From NCBI GenBank assembly GCA_029851415.1, contig CM056742.1, positions 98,748,976-98,812,975 of the forward strand: a DNA stretch of 64,000 nucleotides, in the 5' to 3' direction. The notes below the pieces were generated by a model. That model had not been told where the DNA came from, did not search any database, and saw nothing but the letters and a program-made list of their open reading frames with translations. The stretch is from Eretmocerus hayati (taxonomy: Eukaryota > Arthropoda > Insecta > Hymenoptera > Aphelinidae). Made by a program: the position numbers and the translations under genes. This document shows positions 44,633 through 56,114 of this stretch, one piece after another (within the stretch, counting starts at the first letter, position 1; the number at the start of each line of letters is the position of its first letter).

Positions 44633-45360
44633 ATCTCTTATCGTCACCACTCAAATGTCGTACACGTTCATCGGCTCCCCCGATGGGGCTTGGGTTTCAG
44701 GTTTTGATTTTATGGTTCATCATTCAACACACCAAAACAAGATGTATTTATTAAAGAGTCCGAGGTGTCCCATACTCCGTGAAAGTGTTTAACGGCACGT
44801 GAGAATTTTTAAACGAAACCGGCTGCGAGGTTATGTTTGAAGATCCAATGAGCACTTTCGATACCCAAAACACCCAACAATTATAGAATCAGCGTAAGTA
44901 ATCATAATCGTCTCGTGACGACGTAGGCTCACTCAACATTGCATTCGATTTGTTTAGTCGTAAGAATCCCGAACGCATTCGTCCCACTGTTTAGCAGACG
45001 TACGGCCGCGCCAGAGCAAAATACCCCTTGTCGAACTCTCGTGGTCAGTTTCTCAACCACGCGTCGGTCGGAGGGGCGATCTCGCGAGGTACGGAAAGTC
45101 GACCACCAGTTTCTCAGTGTAACCTAACGCCACTGACGACCATCAGCCCCGGTTGCAGAGACTGAGCAATTCATTTGTGGGATACATATCTGATCTAAGG
45201 AGAGACGATCACATCACCCCTCACAGGGAGATCTATGATTGGTTGCGAATTGGCACACAGCGATTGTACTTCCCACGCATCTCCAGGTACAAAATCATAC
45301 ACATCCAAGAACTTGGATATGGGTGGTTCTGAGATAACTTATGCATTTGATGTTCTGACC

Positions 45361-46320
45361 TCGCATTCATATTAAATGACCAAATATGATGAGTCTAACG
45401 ATTATATCTAGTGTATTCTATTGAAATAAAGATGTCCCAATAGTTCCAGGAGTGGATATGAGTTTAATGTGGACCTGAGCTTACCAAAAGTGGTCAAAAT
45501 GTCCTTACCGTGGCAAGTCTTAAGCTGGAGTTGCACATTTCAATCGTGTAGTTTGACGAGATATTCGTTCAATCTCGGTTCCGCACCACTCAAACATCAA
45601 AGTCGAGTTATGAAAAGGTGATATTATGTAAAAATCGAGTATCAAATCCCACTTCAAAATAGTCAAAACACAGCTGACATTCTGTCCTGGAATTTTGCAA
45701 ATTTTTAGAATGTTACTCGATAATTCGACTCCGGGTCAGCGAATCACTTCAACCGGCTCTATAACGGCAGTAATTGATTCCTAATACACCAAAAAACAAA
45801 ATACTATCATCAGCGGAATGTTAAATTACGTAAACGGCTTCCCACGCGATGATTTATGGACAATTTTTCCGTTGCAAAATAAGAATTGTCCTCACCCTGG
45901 TAACTGGCTCTCGAACACTATGCAACGTCAAGGTCCAGAAATTTTTTTACAGTCCATTCTCACCGTAAAAATAGGCCCTGTATTAGAAAAAAACGATCCG
46001 TTTTGATTTACGCCTTTGAGACCACTTTTTATGCCAAAATGTCTTTACCGTGGCAAAAATATATCGAAAATTGTTCATATCTTTAACATAGATTGGCTAA
46101 CGTTCATGCCCGTCTGGGAATTGTTTTTGGATGTCAGATGGAATGGAAAAAACTTATGAGCAGTCAGATTGCAGCTATATTTCAACTAGTCAATTTTTGG
46201 TCCAAATCCCGACCCCCGTCGTTTTTGCCCTCGAAATACCTAAGTTATCTCATAATCACCCATATATGTCTCCATTGTGGGACCCTTCCATTGATTTCAA
46301 GGTAGTAAGCTGAGGACCTT
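45361..46320. other. No gene seen
   Basis: AT-rich non-coding sequence. Frames at 45818-46006 and 46093-46305 are short, overlap each other in other frames and show no motif. Confidence 0.5.
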
Positions 46321-46366
46321 CTGCGGTTGGTCGTTTGGTCGGTTGGTCAGTCAGAGATCATGAGAT

Positions 46367-47509
46367 ATGGTTTTAGCAGCAATGGTCTGCGCGGAGCGTG
46401 CCAGCGTGATTCTTGTAGTGCGTCGGTGGACCCAAACGCCTGCTGCACGAAATTCCATTGTAAATGGGAACTCTGCATCAACATCTGCGGGGTCTGTTGC
46501 ACGCCTAAATCTACCCAGCTATATTTCGGTTGTTGCTATGTTTCCTTCGTCTCCAGTGAAAGACTCTCTTTTATCGAAAGCAATAGTTCTCAAAAGACAA
46601 ACATTGCAGAGCATATCCGGAGTGGGCGGCTCGATTGAAATTCTTTTTTCACCAGTTTTACCGCCCCCTGTCTACAAAATATGGAGAGCAGCCTTAAGTA
46701 AATCGAAAGAACTCGGGTACCTTAGGCCAGAGATCAATAACATGACTGTCATCATGCGTCTCAGTAGGAGTGATCTCTCAATTGCAATTCTCGCACTGGC
46801 TGAATTCTCCCAATTACCTCCTAATTGCATTGTCCAAAATATTCAAGAAAATTCAGGGCAAGGTATGGAACGTTCGTCTACTTAAAATAATGCGCATCTG
46901 TCGCTTCACGACTCGGTATCTAGAACCAACCCATGACTTTGTGAGCTCACAGTGGGACACGAATATCAAGAGAGTGAAGACGAATTTTTCTCTTATAGAA
47001 TTGCATGAGTCTTTCAATATTCATGATACAATTGCGGTTCCTGAAACCTTCCTTGATACATGTGTAAGCTCACAAATATGCGAAGTTCCTGGCTACACTT
47101 TTGTTCATCATGACAGACTAGGGAGGAAGGTGGTAGTATGGGTCTTTACGTCCGTTCGGACTTTCAAATCAAAATACTTGAACGTTCTGAGCCTCTATCC
47201 ATGAACAAGCCGGAATACTTAATTTGTGAGATCAAAGCTGGTAGCAGTGTCCTCTTGATGGCTGTTGTCTACCGTAGGCCAGCAGCTGCTTACCCTCATG
47301 GATTCGTTGAGGCGATCTCGCCATTCCTTCTCAAATACAAACACATTATGGTAACAGGAGATTTTGATATGAATATGGCTATCGCATGCCTTCCACCCAT
47401 TCCCTTAACAGCTCTATATGGGCAAATCTCAGAATTCGGGCCACTTTCATTGAAAAATGTCGAAGTTTTCAATATGGCAGGACATACCCGGCAAACTTCT
47501 GTTAGGTAA
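46367..47509 (+). pseudogene. LINE fragment G: endonuclease N-terminal part with a possible ORF1 end
   Basis: The AP endonuclease is recognisable from LIELHESFNIHDTIAVPETF (catalytic Glu in PETF) through GYTFVHHDRLGRK. After a frameshift near 47130 it continues as GLYVRSDFQIKIL, PEYLICEI, LLMAVVYRRPAAAYP and IMVTGDFDMNM, and ends at 47509 before the RT domain. The Asp-Phe-Asp in GDFDMN replaces the usual GDFN. The upstream frame 46367-46885 may be the end of a gag-like ORF1, but it has no recognisable domain. This copy belongs to a family different from C-E; it may be related to F. Confidence 0.75.
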
Positions 47510-48490
47510 AGTAGCGCTCAAACAATGATTAAATAGTCGCATAACTCATTTTGTAGCTTTGCTGCGCACTTGCGGTCGAATAACGAATAATCCCATGCAT
47601 TTAAATGTGGGCCTCGTGTTACAATTATTCTCATGAGAATACTTTCTCGTAAAAATGAGGTGATCAGAATATCAGAAAAGTGAGGAAAAGTCATGATCAA
47701 CATTATACGACGCTTCCCAATGTCCTCTGTTACGCAATAAAGATACTCTACACTCACCAAAATGCACGTTTCCGTGCATTCTCAATTTTTATGAGCCTCG
47801 CATTCCTCCCGGGGTAGATCTACGATCGGGGCAGTTTGTATATAAGTTGCTGTTATCCTGGAGATCAAATTACACGTCGTTCCAGGTGCAACGGGGTCCA
47901 CATTTTCATGTCCCATAAGAAAAAGATATTTCAAGGCTAAATTACGCAGAAGCAATTTTTCTTTCCATCGTGACAACAGCCACCAGGATTTAATGACTTC
48001 AATGGGACTCAGCTAGATTTATAGGTTTCTTCATGTAGAATTAGATCTCGTCTCCAGGATCCCATAATTTTTATCGCCCTGATGACAGGATCGTAAGCAA
48101 CAGCGATTCTTTGGAATGACAGAAATTTTGTGACACACCAACAACTTCCGTCAGCTCTCGCATCTTGGTGAGGACGGCCGTGAGGCAAACAAAATTCAAT
48201 TCTCCAAAGTGTAATCCATCATCCATCCGATGATGGTTGATCAATCGCCCTCGAACCTACAAGCTACGGCGTGCATCTGGGAATCGTTGTGACGGCCGAA
48301 AAATCGAGTTTTCTCGAACAGAGTGTCTTATATCGTTGGTCCAAAGCGAAATATGGACCCCAGAAGCATTCGAAAGTGTTGAGGACGAGTGAATTTTAGA
48401 ATTTTTAGTGGAAGACCTCGCTTGTCGAAAACCATGTCTCCTCAGACGTAAAATACTTCGTAATCACGAAGTCGCCCGAATCTTAAGATT
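47510..48490. other. No gene seen
   Basis: Unique-looking non-coding sequence separates the LINE fragment from the minus-oriented satellite. Minus frames 47518-47760 and 47782-47976 show no motif. Confidence 0.5.
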
Positions 48491-51282
48491 CGCCCATATT
48501 CTGGATATTCCTTGTCCCTTGCGTCAAAACTGCGCAGATAACTGCAGAAAGCTCAATTACGCGGTGTTTTGGGCCCGATAGCCGAGGGCGCTGACTGGTA
48601 ATAAATTTTTTGGGCTTGGAGAATGATACGTGACGACTCAATCTGAGGTGCTGTAGAGTTTCATGTCCATTGGAAAATCCTACAACCCACAGTAGCGTCA
48701 TAACTGCATGGAACATGGCTGAGAACTCGATAATGCCCTCTTTTGGGCCCCATAGCCGAGGGTGCTGACTGGTAATGAATTTTTTGGGCTGCGAGAATAA
48801 TACGAGACTACCCAATCTGGGGTGCTGTAGAGTTTCGGGTCCATTGGAGAATCCTACAACCCACAGTACCGTCATAACTGCATGGAACATGGCTGAAAGC
48901 TGCATAACGCCCTCTTTTGGGCCCCATAGCCGAGGGTGCTGACTGGTAATAAATTTTTTGGGCTGCGAGAATGATACGAGACTACGCAATCTGGGGTGCT
49001 GTAGAGTTTCGGATACATTGGAAAATCCTACAACCCACAGTAGCGTCATAACTGCATGGAACATGGCCGAGAGCTGGATAACGCCCTCTTTTGGGCCCCA
49101 TAGCCGAGGATGCTGACCGGTAATGAATTCTTTGGGCATTGGAAATGGTACGTGACTGATTGATCTAGGATTTCGTAGAGATTCGGGTTCATTGGAACAT
49201 CCTACAACCGACAGTGGCGTCATATCTGCGCAGATAACTGCTCAAAGCAAGATTTCGCCCTGTTTCGGGCCCCAAAGCTGAGGGTGCTGACTGGTAATAG
49301 ATTCTTCAAGCATCTCCAATGATACGTGACTACCCTATTTAGGGTGCCGTAGAGTTTCGGGTCCATTAGAATATCCTACAACCCACAGTGGCGTTATAAC
49401 TGCGCAGATAACTGCCCGAAGCTCGATTCCGCCCTACTTTGGGCCCCATAGCTGAGAGTGCTGACTGGTAATAAATTTTTTGGGCTTCGGAAATGGTACG
49501 TGACTACCTTATCTAGGGTGCCGTAGAGTTTCGGGTCCATTGAAACATCCTACAACCCACAGTGGCGTAATGACTGCGCAGATGAGTGCTCAAAGCTCGA
49601 TTTCGCCCTGTTTTGGGCCCGATAGCCGAGGGTGGTGACTGGTATACTCATATATTTTCTGGGCTTCGAGAGTGATACGTGACTATGTAATCTGAGGCGC
49701 TGTAGAGTTTTGGGTTCATTAGGAAATCCTACAACCCACAGGAGCGTTATAAATGCGTGGAACATGGCTCAAAGCTTGATAACGCCCTCTTTCGGGCCCC
49801 ATAGCCGAGGGTGCTGACTGGTAATAAAATCTTTGGGCTCCGGAATTGATATCTGACTACTCAATCTGGGTTGCCGTAGAGTTTTGTGTCCATTGGTACA
49901 TCCTACCACCCACAGTAGCGTCATAACTGCATGGAACATGACTCAAAGCACGATTTCGTTCTCTTTTGGACCCCATAGCCAATGGTGCCGACTGGTAATA
50001 AATTCTTCGGGCATCGAAAATGGTACGTGACTAATTGATTTAGGGTTCTGCAGAGTTCTGGGTCCATTGGATTATCTTACAACCCTCCGACGCGTCATAA
50101 CTGCGCAGATAACTACCCGAAGCTCGATTTCGCCTCTTTTTGGGCCCGATAGCCGAGGGTGCTGACTGGTAATGAATTTTTTGGGCTCCGAAAATGACAC
50201 GTGACTATTTAATCTGGGTCGCTGTAGAGTTTCGGGCCCATTGGTGAATCCTATAACACACAGTAGCGTCTTAACTGCATGGAACATGGCTTAAAGCTTG
50301 ATAACGCCCTCTTTTGGGCCCCATAGCCGAGGTTGCTGACCGGTAATGAATTCTCTGGACTTCGGAAATGGTAAGTGACTAATTAATCTAGGGTTCCGCA
50401 GAGTTTCGGGTCCATTGAAACATCCTACGACCCACAGTGGTGTCATAACTGCGCAAATAACTGCTGAAAGCTTGTTTTCGCCCTGTTTTGGGCCCCATAG
50501 CCGAGGGTGCTGTACGGGAATAAATCCTCTGGGCATCTGAAATGGTAAGTGACTAATCGATCTAGGGTTCCGCAGAGTTTCGGGTCCATTGGAACATCCT
50601 ACAACCCACAGTGGTGTCATACTTGCGCAGATACCTGCTCGAATCAAGATTTCGCCCTCTTTTGAGCCCCATAGCCGAGGCCGCTGACTGGTAATAAAGT
50701 TTTTGCGCTTCGGAAATGGTACGTGACTACATCATCAAGGGTTCTGCAGAGTTCTGGGTCCATTGGATTATCTTACATTCCACAGACGCGTCATAACTGC
50801 GCACATAACTACTCGAAGTTCGATTTCACCCTGTTCTGGGCCCCATAGCCGAGGGTGCTGTCCGGGAATAAATTCTTTGGGCATCGGAAATGGTGATTGA
50901 CTACTTTATCAAGGGTTCTGTAGAGTTTCGGGTCCATTGGATTATCTTACAACCCACAGTGGCGTCATAACTGCGCAGATAACTGCTGAAAGCACGTTTT
51001 CGCCCTGTTTTGGACCCCATAGCTGAGGGTGCTGACTGGTAATAAATTCTTTGGGCTCCGAAGATGGTACGTGATCACTCAATCTAGGGTTCTGTAGAGT
51101 TTCGTGTCCACTGGAACATGCTACAACCCACAGTGGCGTCATAACTGCGCAGATAACTGCTGAAAGCTCGATTCCGCCCTATTTTGGGCCCCATAGCCGA
51201 GTGTGCTGACTGGTAATAAACTCTTCGGGCTCCGGAGATGGTATGTGGCTACCCCATCTAGGGTCCCGTAGAGTTTCGGGTC
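48490..51282 (-). repeat. 174-bp satellite, minus orientation, about 16 monomers
   Basis: The GGGCCC of the TTTTGGGCCCCATAGCCGAG marker falls at 48571, 48745, 48919, 49093, 49267, 49441 and 49615, exactly 174 apart, and then at somewhat variable spacing to 51190. Since 174 is 58 codons, the minus strand keeps one frame open over several monomers (246 codons at 48483-49223) with the repeated words QHPRLWGPK, AVMT and LWVVGFSNGPETL. Later monomers contain indels that break the frame. I regard it as a satellite with an accidental frame, with a coding origin not excluded. Confidence 0.9.
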
Positions 51283-52902
51283 CTTTGCACACTCATTGTC
51301 TATCTTTTCTCTTGCGAAAATTCGTCACTTCACTTATCTGTCCGCTCGAAAGATAGGTTTGCTGTCGAAGTTCCTCTCAGAAAATTTCCAGCGCATGCGA
51401 CGTGCAGCCGATTAGTTTCGATTTCCCTGCAGAGATATTCCTTGAATATTCGAAACCCTTCAGTGACGTTGTAAACAGAATTTTGGGAATCAGCCGTGGT
51501 TTTTTAGCAATTTTTGAAGAATATGCGGTTGCGAAGGAATATGAACGAAAGTTTTAACATTCGAACAAGTTTCCACGTCATCGTCATGCCAGTGGGAAAA
51601 TTTGCATTTTCTGTAATAGCGATATCCGTGGTTCGGTAGTTATGCGTGGATATCAGAAGTTTGATGCGTTGATTCATTCAAGCGAGTATCGAGCACTTGG
51701 GTAGCATGCGCGATCGTCCATGGTTTGGTAGTCACACGTGGATTCGTGTACGCGAAACTACATCACTTGAATAGCGTACGCGAATGTGCATATTTTGGGT
51801 AGCGTACGCGAATCTCGATCATGTAGGTAGCGTGCGCGGATCTAAATCATTTGGGTAGCGTACGCGTATCTTAACAATTCGGGTAGCGTGCGCGAATCTG
51901 AATCATTTGAGTAGCGCGAACGAATCTTAATCATTTGACCAGCGTACGCAAATCTAAATTATTTGGGTTATGGTACGTGGATCACCATGGTTTAGTCATC
52001 ACACACGAATTCCAGGAGAATCCCTTTATTATGTGTGTTAGCGTCCGCGACCATCATCAACCTGGTTTGCGTTCGCGAATATTCAAGGTCCCGTAGTCGG
52101 TGACTACTCGCACACGCGACCCGGGCGAATGATACTTGGTTTTGAAAGCGACTCTTTTGGAATTCGCGCGTGACTACATACCGAACCGTACCGAATCATG
52201 GATATCCGGGTACACTACCAAAGATGCAGATTCACGTATGCTACCCAAATGATTCAGATCCTCGGACGCTACCAGAATGATTTAGATTGGCGTACGCTAC
52301 CAAAAGGATTTAGATCCGCGTACGCTACCCAAATGATTTAGTTCGCGAACGCTACTCAAATGGTGCACGTTCCCGTACGCTACCCAAAAAATGCACATTC
52401 GCTTACGCTATCTAAGTGATGTTGATTCGCGTACGCGAATACACGTGTGACTACCAAACCATGGACGATCGCGCACGCTACCCGAAGGCACGATATTCGC
52501 GTACGCGAATCAACGCATCAAACTTCTGATATTAACGCGTAACTACCAAACCATAGATATCGTCGTGCGCTACTACAAAAGATGCAGATTTTCCTACTGG
52601 CGTAGGCGTTGAAACTTGTCCGAATAACTTCCGTCCATAATCCACCGCAACCGCGTGTTTGTCAAGAATCGCTTCAAAACCACTGCTTGTTCCCAAAATT
52701 CTGTTCATAACATCGCTCAAGGGTTTCGAATACTTCACGAACATCTCTACCTAAAATATCAAAATCAATCGGCTGCACATCGCATGCGCTGGGAATTTTC
52801 TGAGAGAAACAAGATTATCGTCAGCAAATCTATCTCTCAAGCGGACAGATTAGAAAAATGACGAATTTTCGCGAGAAACAAGATAAACGATGTGTGCGCG
52901 AT
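51283..52902. mobile_element. Giant palindrome with coding-like arms and GCGTACGCGA repeats
   Basis: The left arm (from 51283, abutting the satellite) and right arm (to about 52902) are imperfect complements for ~800 bases, meeting near 52100. Outer blocks include CGAAAATTCGTCA, TCTGTCCGCT and CAGCGCATGCGA. A middle block encodes the same 45-residue peptide in both arms. Inner parts consist of ~28-base units with GGGTAGCGTACGCGAATCT (51720-51990 and the complement at 52200-52420). This again resembles a foldback element. The left arm is cut off at the satellite border, so the true end may be lost. Confidence 0.8.
52532..52744 (-). CDS. Uncharacterised ORF in the right arm of the palindrome
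   Basis: The 70-residue frame begins MFVKYSKPLSDVMNRILGTS and has a balanced, protein-like composition. The left arm, at about 51440-51560, encodes a diverged version (YSKPFSDVVNRILG) that ends at a TAA after about 40 residues. Just upstream of the ATG on the minus strand is ATTTTAGGTAGAG, which could be a splice acceptor, so it may be one exon. I do not recognise the protein. The differences between arms are largely amino-acid changing, which argues against current constraint. Confidence 0.35.
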   Translation of the reverse strand: MFVKYSKPLSDVMNRILGTSSGFEAILDKHAVAVDYGRKLFGQVSTPTPVGKSASFVVAHDDIYGLVVTR

Positions 52903-53510
52903 CAACACAGACTCTATACGAATGCATCGACCCATCATGCGTTGACGAACAAAGTCTACTCACAATCGCATTCATCTATGTACGTAAAATGTGACAAACG
53001 GACTCGTCACACAAACATACCATTCATCCGTCATCATCATATCCTGATGATTGAACAATTTTTTTCAGACACAGCTGCAGACTAATTACATGGGCTGCGG
53101 ATAAACTCTTCCCCATTCCTTCTTGCGGGGCCCCGCGGCAAAATTACGGGAAAGAGAGAATGAAAGAGTGAATGAGAATACGACAATCACTATGGGATCA
53201 ATCGGCACACACAATATCATAACACTACGTGCAAGCGGTACACATAACCAAAAGTGCGTATCAATAATCATTACATAGTAAACACGTGTTTGTTATGTAA
53301 TGGTTGGAAGGTGAATCATCACACGTGTGAAGTTGACACTCGCTTCCAAGCATCCCAAATGTAATGATTACGAATCCCTTTTCTATCAAAAGTTACAAAT
53401 TCTGAAAACTATTACGAATTTTTACAAATAAGTTTCCTGAAAATACAAATTCTTTCCTACACCCTGGTTATGGCATGTACACACTTAATGAATCAGACTG
53501 TATATGGCGT
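52903..53510. other. No gene seen
   Basis: Non-coding sequence without a clear repeat. Frames at 52858-53085 and 53086-53271 have no motif. Confidence 0.45.
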
Positions 53511-53857
53511 TTCCAGACCATAGAGATATTACGGATAGAGGAGGGAAGAGGCGGGCCTCTCTGTAAGTGGGATTTCCTCTGCGAAAGAGAGAGAAGAAAG
53601 ACAAGGAGTCTTCTTTCTTTCTCTCTCGCACCTGCGCGGCCTACTGCACAGTCGACACGAAGACACATAGGCGTGTCGGGGAGGGGATAACGCTGGCGGT
53701 GAGCCGGTGAACCGTGTCTTGGTATCGACTCCGCAATGCGCCGCGCGGGTGCGAGAGAGAAAGAAAGAGGACTCCTCGTCTTTTCTCTCACTCTTTCGCA
53801 AAGAAACGTGTAGGCTGCGCTTCCCTCCTCTATCTGTAATATCTCTATGTTCCAGAC
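53511..53857. mobile_element. Short TIR element (MITE) with 8-bp target duplication
   Basis: The 331-base element (53519-53849) begins CATAGAGATATTACGGATAG and ends with the complement. Arms of about 165 bases run inward with only scattered mismatches. The direct repeat TTCCAGAC flanks it (53511-53518 and 53850-53857). An 8-bp duplication points to the hAT or P superfamily. Frames on both strands (for example 53468-53911 minus) are by-products of the palindrome. Confidence 0.9.
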
Positions 53858-54089
53858 CCGCCGGGTTTCTCGAGAGAACTCCAGGGGTCTTTCGGGTCCA
53901 TTGAGGCCCATTGCGGCGCTAATCCGCCTCTGTGTCTACAGATCCATACCACCGATTCCTCTCAGTTCAGGAGCTTGATCTGTGGGGGAAGTCCGTAGTT
54001 AGGTTTGTGGACAACGTGGCGGGCCGTTCCTGGGTGCAGTTGGTGCCCATTGGAACATCAGTTTCTATGAGATTCGCTCACCACACGTA

Positions 54090-54839
54090 TGTTCATAACT
54101 AAGTCCGGGCGGTGGTGGGGTTGAGGGGTAGGAGTTCGAGGTCCCTGACTGTTCCACAACAGTCACGCCAGATAGCCCGGTCCTGAGCTTTCTCTCTCCA
54201 CACTGTGGGGTCTCTTTCTATTTCTTCCATGTTATAATGGATATTATCTTCCCATCCAACTCTTTGTCTCCCTCGCTTTCTTCGTGTTATTGGTGTATAG
54301 TCTAGGATTTCACGAGTTGTTCTTTCCTCCCCCTATCTCGCGACGTGTCCCGCTCATTGTACTTGACTCTCTTTATCCCCCTGACAATGTCAGGGTCGCG
54401 ATAGAGCTCTCTCAACTCCTGATTGTACCTGGGCCTACAGGTTCCCGATTTTTCGTCTATTTTCCTACCAAAAATAGTTCTGAGGACTTTATTCTCAAAT
54501 GTTCTAAATTTTGCTTCGCCAACTATAATTATGGACCAGGTTGCGCATCCATCGAGAACGACCGGTTGTATCATGGTTTTGAATATTCTTAGTTTGGTGT
54601 CGCGTGAGAGCTCCTTGTAATTTTTGGAGTGACCTGAAGCAATCGAGACCTGCGCTCATTCGAATGTTGATTTCGGTTCGTATATTGTTGTCGTGAGTGA
54701 TTGTGGATCCAAGGTATTTGAAGTTTGATACTGATTCGAAAGAGAGATTTCCTACGCGAAGGGGTTCTGTGTCTTGGTCAGTTTTATTCCTATCTACTTC
54801 CATGTGTTGAGTTTTCGCTTTGTTCACTTGGAGTCCCAC
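54090..54839 (-). pseudogene. RTE-like LINE reverse transcriptase, C-terminal part
   Basis: The minus strand encodes the post-catalytic region of an RTE-type RT: GLQVNKAKTQHMEV, then LRVGNLSFESVSNFKYLGST, then TITHDNNIRTEINIRM. It shifts frame near 54570 into FRTFENKVLRTIFGRKIDEK and RYNQELRELYRDPDIV. It shifts again near 54310 into a last segment with PTVWREKAQDRAIW. The YxDD motif lies upstream and is missing. At least two frameshifts make it inactive. The wording FKYLGSTIT and TFENKVLR is characteristic of the RTE group. Confidence 0.85.
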
Positions 54840-55560
54840 CTAACACCGGAGGCTGCTCGCTACTAAATCCAGAGAGAGCAGCTCAAAACGGGTGATATTC
54901 ACGATTTGTAACCTTGCATTATACCAAATACTTGAAGTGCGTCGGTACATGGTAATCTTCGCGTGTGTTTAGCTGGTTTTGAATCGTGCCAATTTTGGGT
55001 GAGTTTTGGGCGTATTCTCTCGGATGAAGTTGCTTCAACTCAATCAAAAATCCCAAGTTTCGTCGGATCGGTTTTTGAAAGTCAAAGAGTGAGCTTGCAG
55101 GGAGTTTTGCAATCGATTACAAAGTGAACAAAGGTCAAGTATAGTGAAGACTTCCGGACTCACGATTCGCACGAAATTTTAAAGGCTCAAATTTCATACA
55201 TCTCATTAGAATATCATTTCGTGATCATACATAGCTTCCTTGTCCCACAACGAGACCATCGATACACTTTTCTCACGGTTTGAGACGAACCGAGCTAAGT
55301 GGCGCTGAGGAAAAGCAATAAAAGCCAACCCGCCCATACATCCAAACCCATTGATAGGGTCACTCATTCCTCCAAAACGCGAGCACGTGCGTCCCACCAC
55401 GGGCATACCGCATCAGTCGAGCGACAGCCGATCAGCAAGAAAGTCACACTTTTGAGCCGCTCAAGCAATAGCCGACCCCCGCAAAAAGTGCAATTCACGA
55501 GTGACGTCCAGGGAAAGATTGTTCGCGAGTGAAAACCCCGGTTTTCTCCCCACGCGCTAT
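54840..55560. other. No gene seen
   Basis: Non-coding sequence separates the two oppositely oriented RTE fragments. The frame at 55299-55532 has no motif. Confidence 0.45.
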
Positions 55561-56114
55561 TGGAACATCTCTGTATTTCTTAAGAAAAAAGGGGGGAAAC
55601 CCAATTACACTATGAAAGCACCACCACGTACCCACCAACATCCGGATCAGCCTGGCCGCCTCTCCGCTCGCTCAGCCCACACCTTCCAGCTGGACACCGC
55701 ACCTACACCACAAGGCCCCAACATATCTCTCCAATACCTACCTCTTTCCAACCCATCCATATGAAGCCCGCAGCAAGGCCCGCGATACCCTCCCTTATGG
55801 ATCTCAACATCACGCCTCCGGCACCTCATATGAGACAGACAACAACACATGCGATACCCCCTCTATTGGACCTCCGCCACCCTACACGAACTTTATTCCC
55901 CCTCACTTCAGGCAGATTCAACTCCTGGGCACGAACACACCTCTACACCACCAACACTCATACCACGTATCCATATTTCGCCCTTGCGCAGGGACACAGG
56001 AATATTACCTCCACTGATAACATTGCTTGCACTCCCCCTCTCCCCCTCTTCCGGGGTGGTGCATAGGAAGGAGCTAATAGGAGCACACAACCGCGCCTCG
56101 CAAACACACCACCA

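Larger units (their letters stand above)
43562..45119. mobile_element. Long-TIR DNA transposon with TA target duplication
   Basis: The element starts CACTGAGAAACTGCTGGTCG and ends with the near-complement CGACCACCAGTTTCTCAGTG. TA lies on the outside at both ends (ATATA before, TAAC after), which fits a TA duplication inside the LINE fossil. The TIRs are about 650-680 bases (43562-44237 and 44472-45119), with a ~30-base indel near the left tip, and surround a ~235-base AT-rich spacer. No transposase is present. Matching minus and plus frames in the arms are mirror images and not genes. The superfamily is uncertain; the CACTG start is seen in several. Confidence 0.85.
43490..45360 (+). pseudogene. 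LINE family 1 fossil split by a DNA transposon
   Basis: Left of the insertion the text reads as GAAGCACCAGTCTG then AATCTGGACTACAGCTCGGT, which matches the EALVQPHLDYC region of copy E. Right of it (45121-45360) the frame resumes with LSNSFVGYISDLRRDDHITP and a degraded form of the LRTDSRRMYF block. The two halves are contiguous in copy E, so the transposon at 43562-45119 landed inside this fossil. Only about 100 RT residues remain. Confidence 0.75.

Noticed and set aside
43425..45127. Pairs of matching ORFs (43425-43766/44939-45127 and 43871-44134/44577-44792) as a duplicated gene family
   Set aside because: They are the two mirrored TIRs of one transposon; the second pair also covers the tRNA-like block.
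48483..49223. 246-codon minus-strand ORF as a real gene
   Set aside because: It coincides with monomers of the 174-bp satellite, and other monomers of the same array carry frame-breaking indels. Kept only as a finding, not as a CDS.
53468..53911. 147-codon minus ORF and its overlapping partners
   Set aside because: They are produced by the palindromic arms of the 331-bp MITE, with near-identical frames on both strands.
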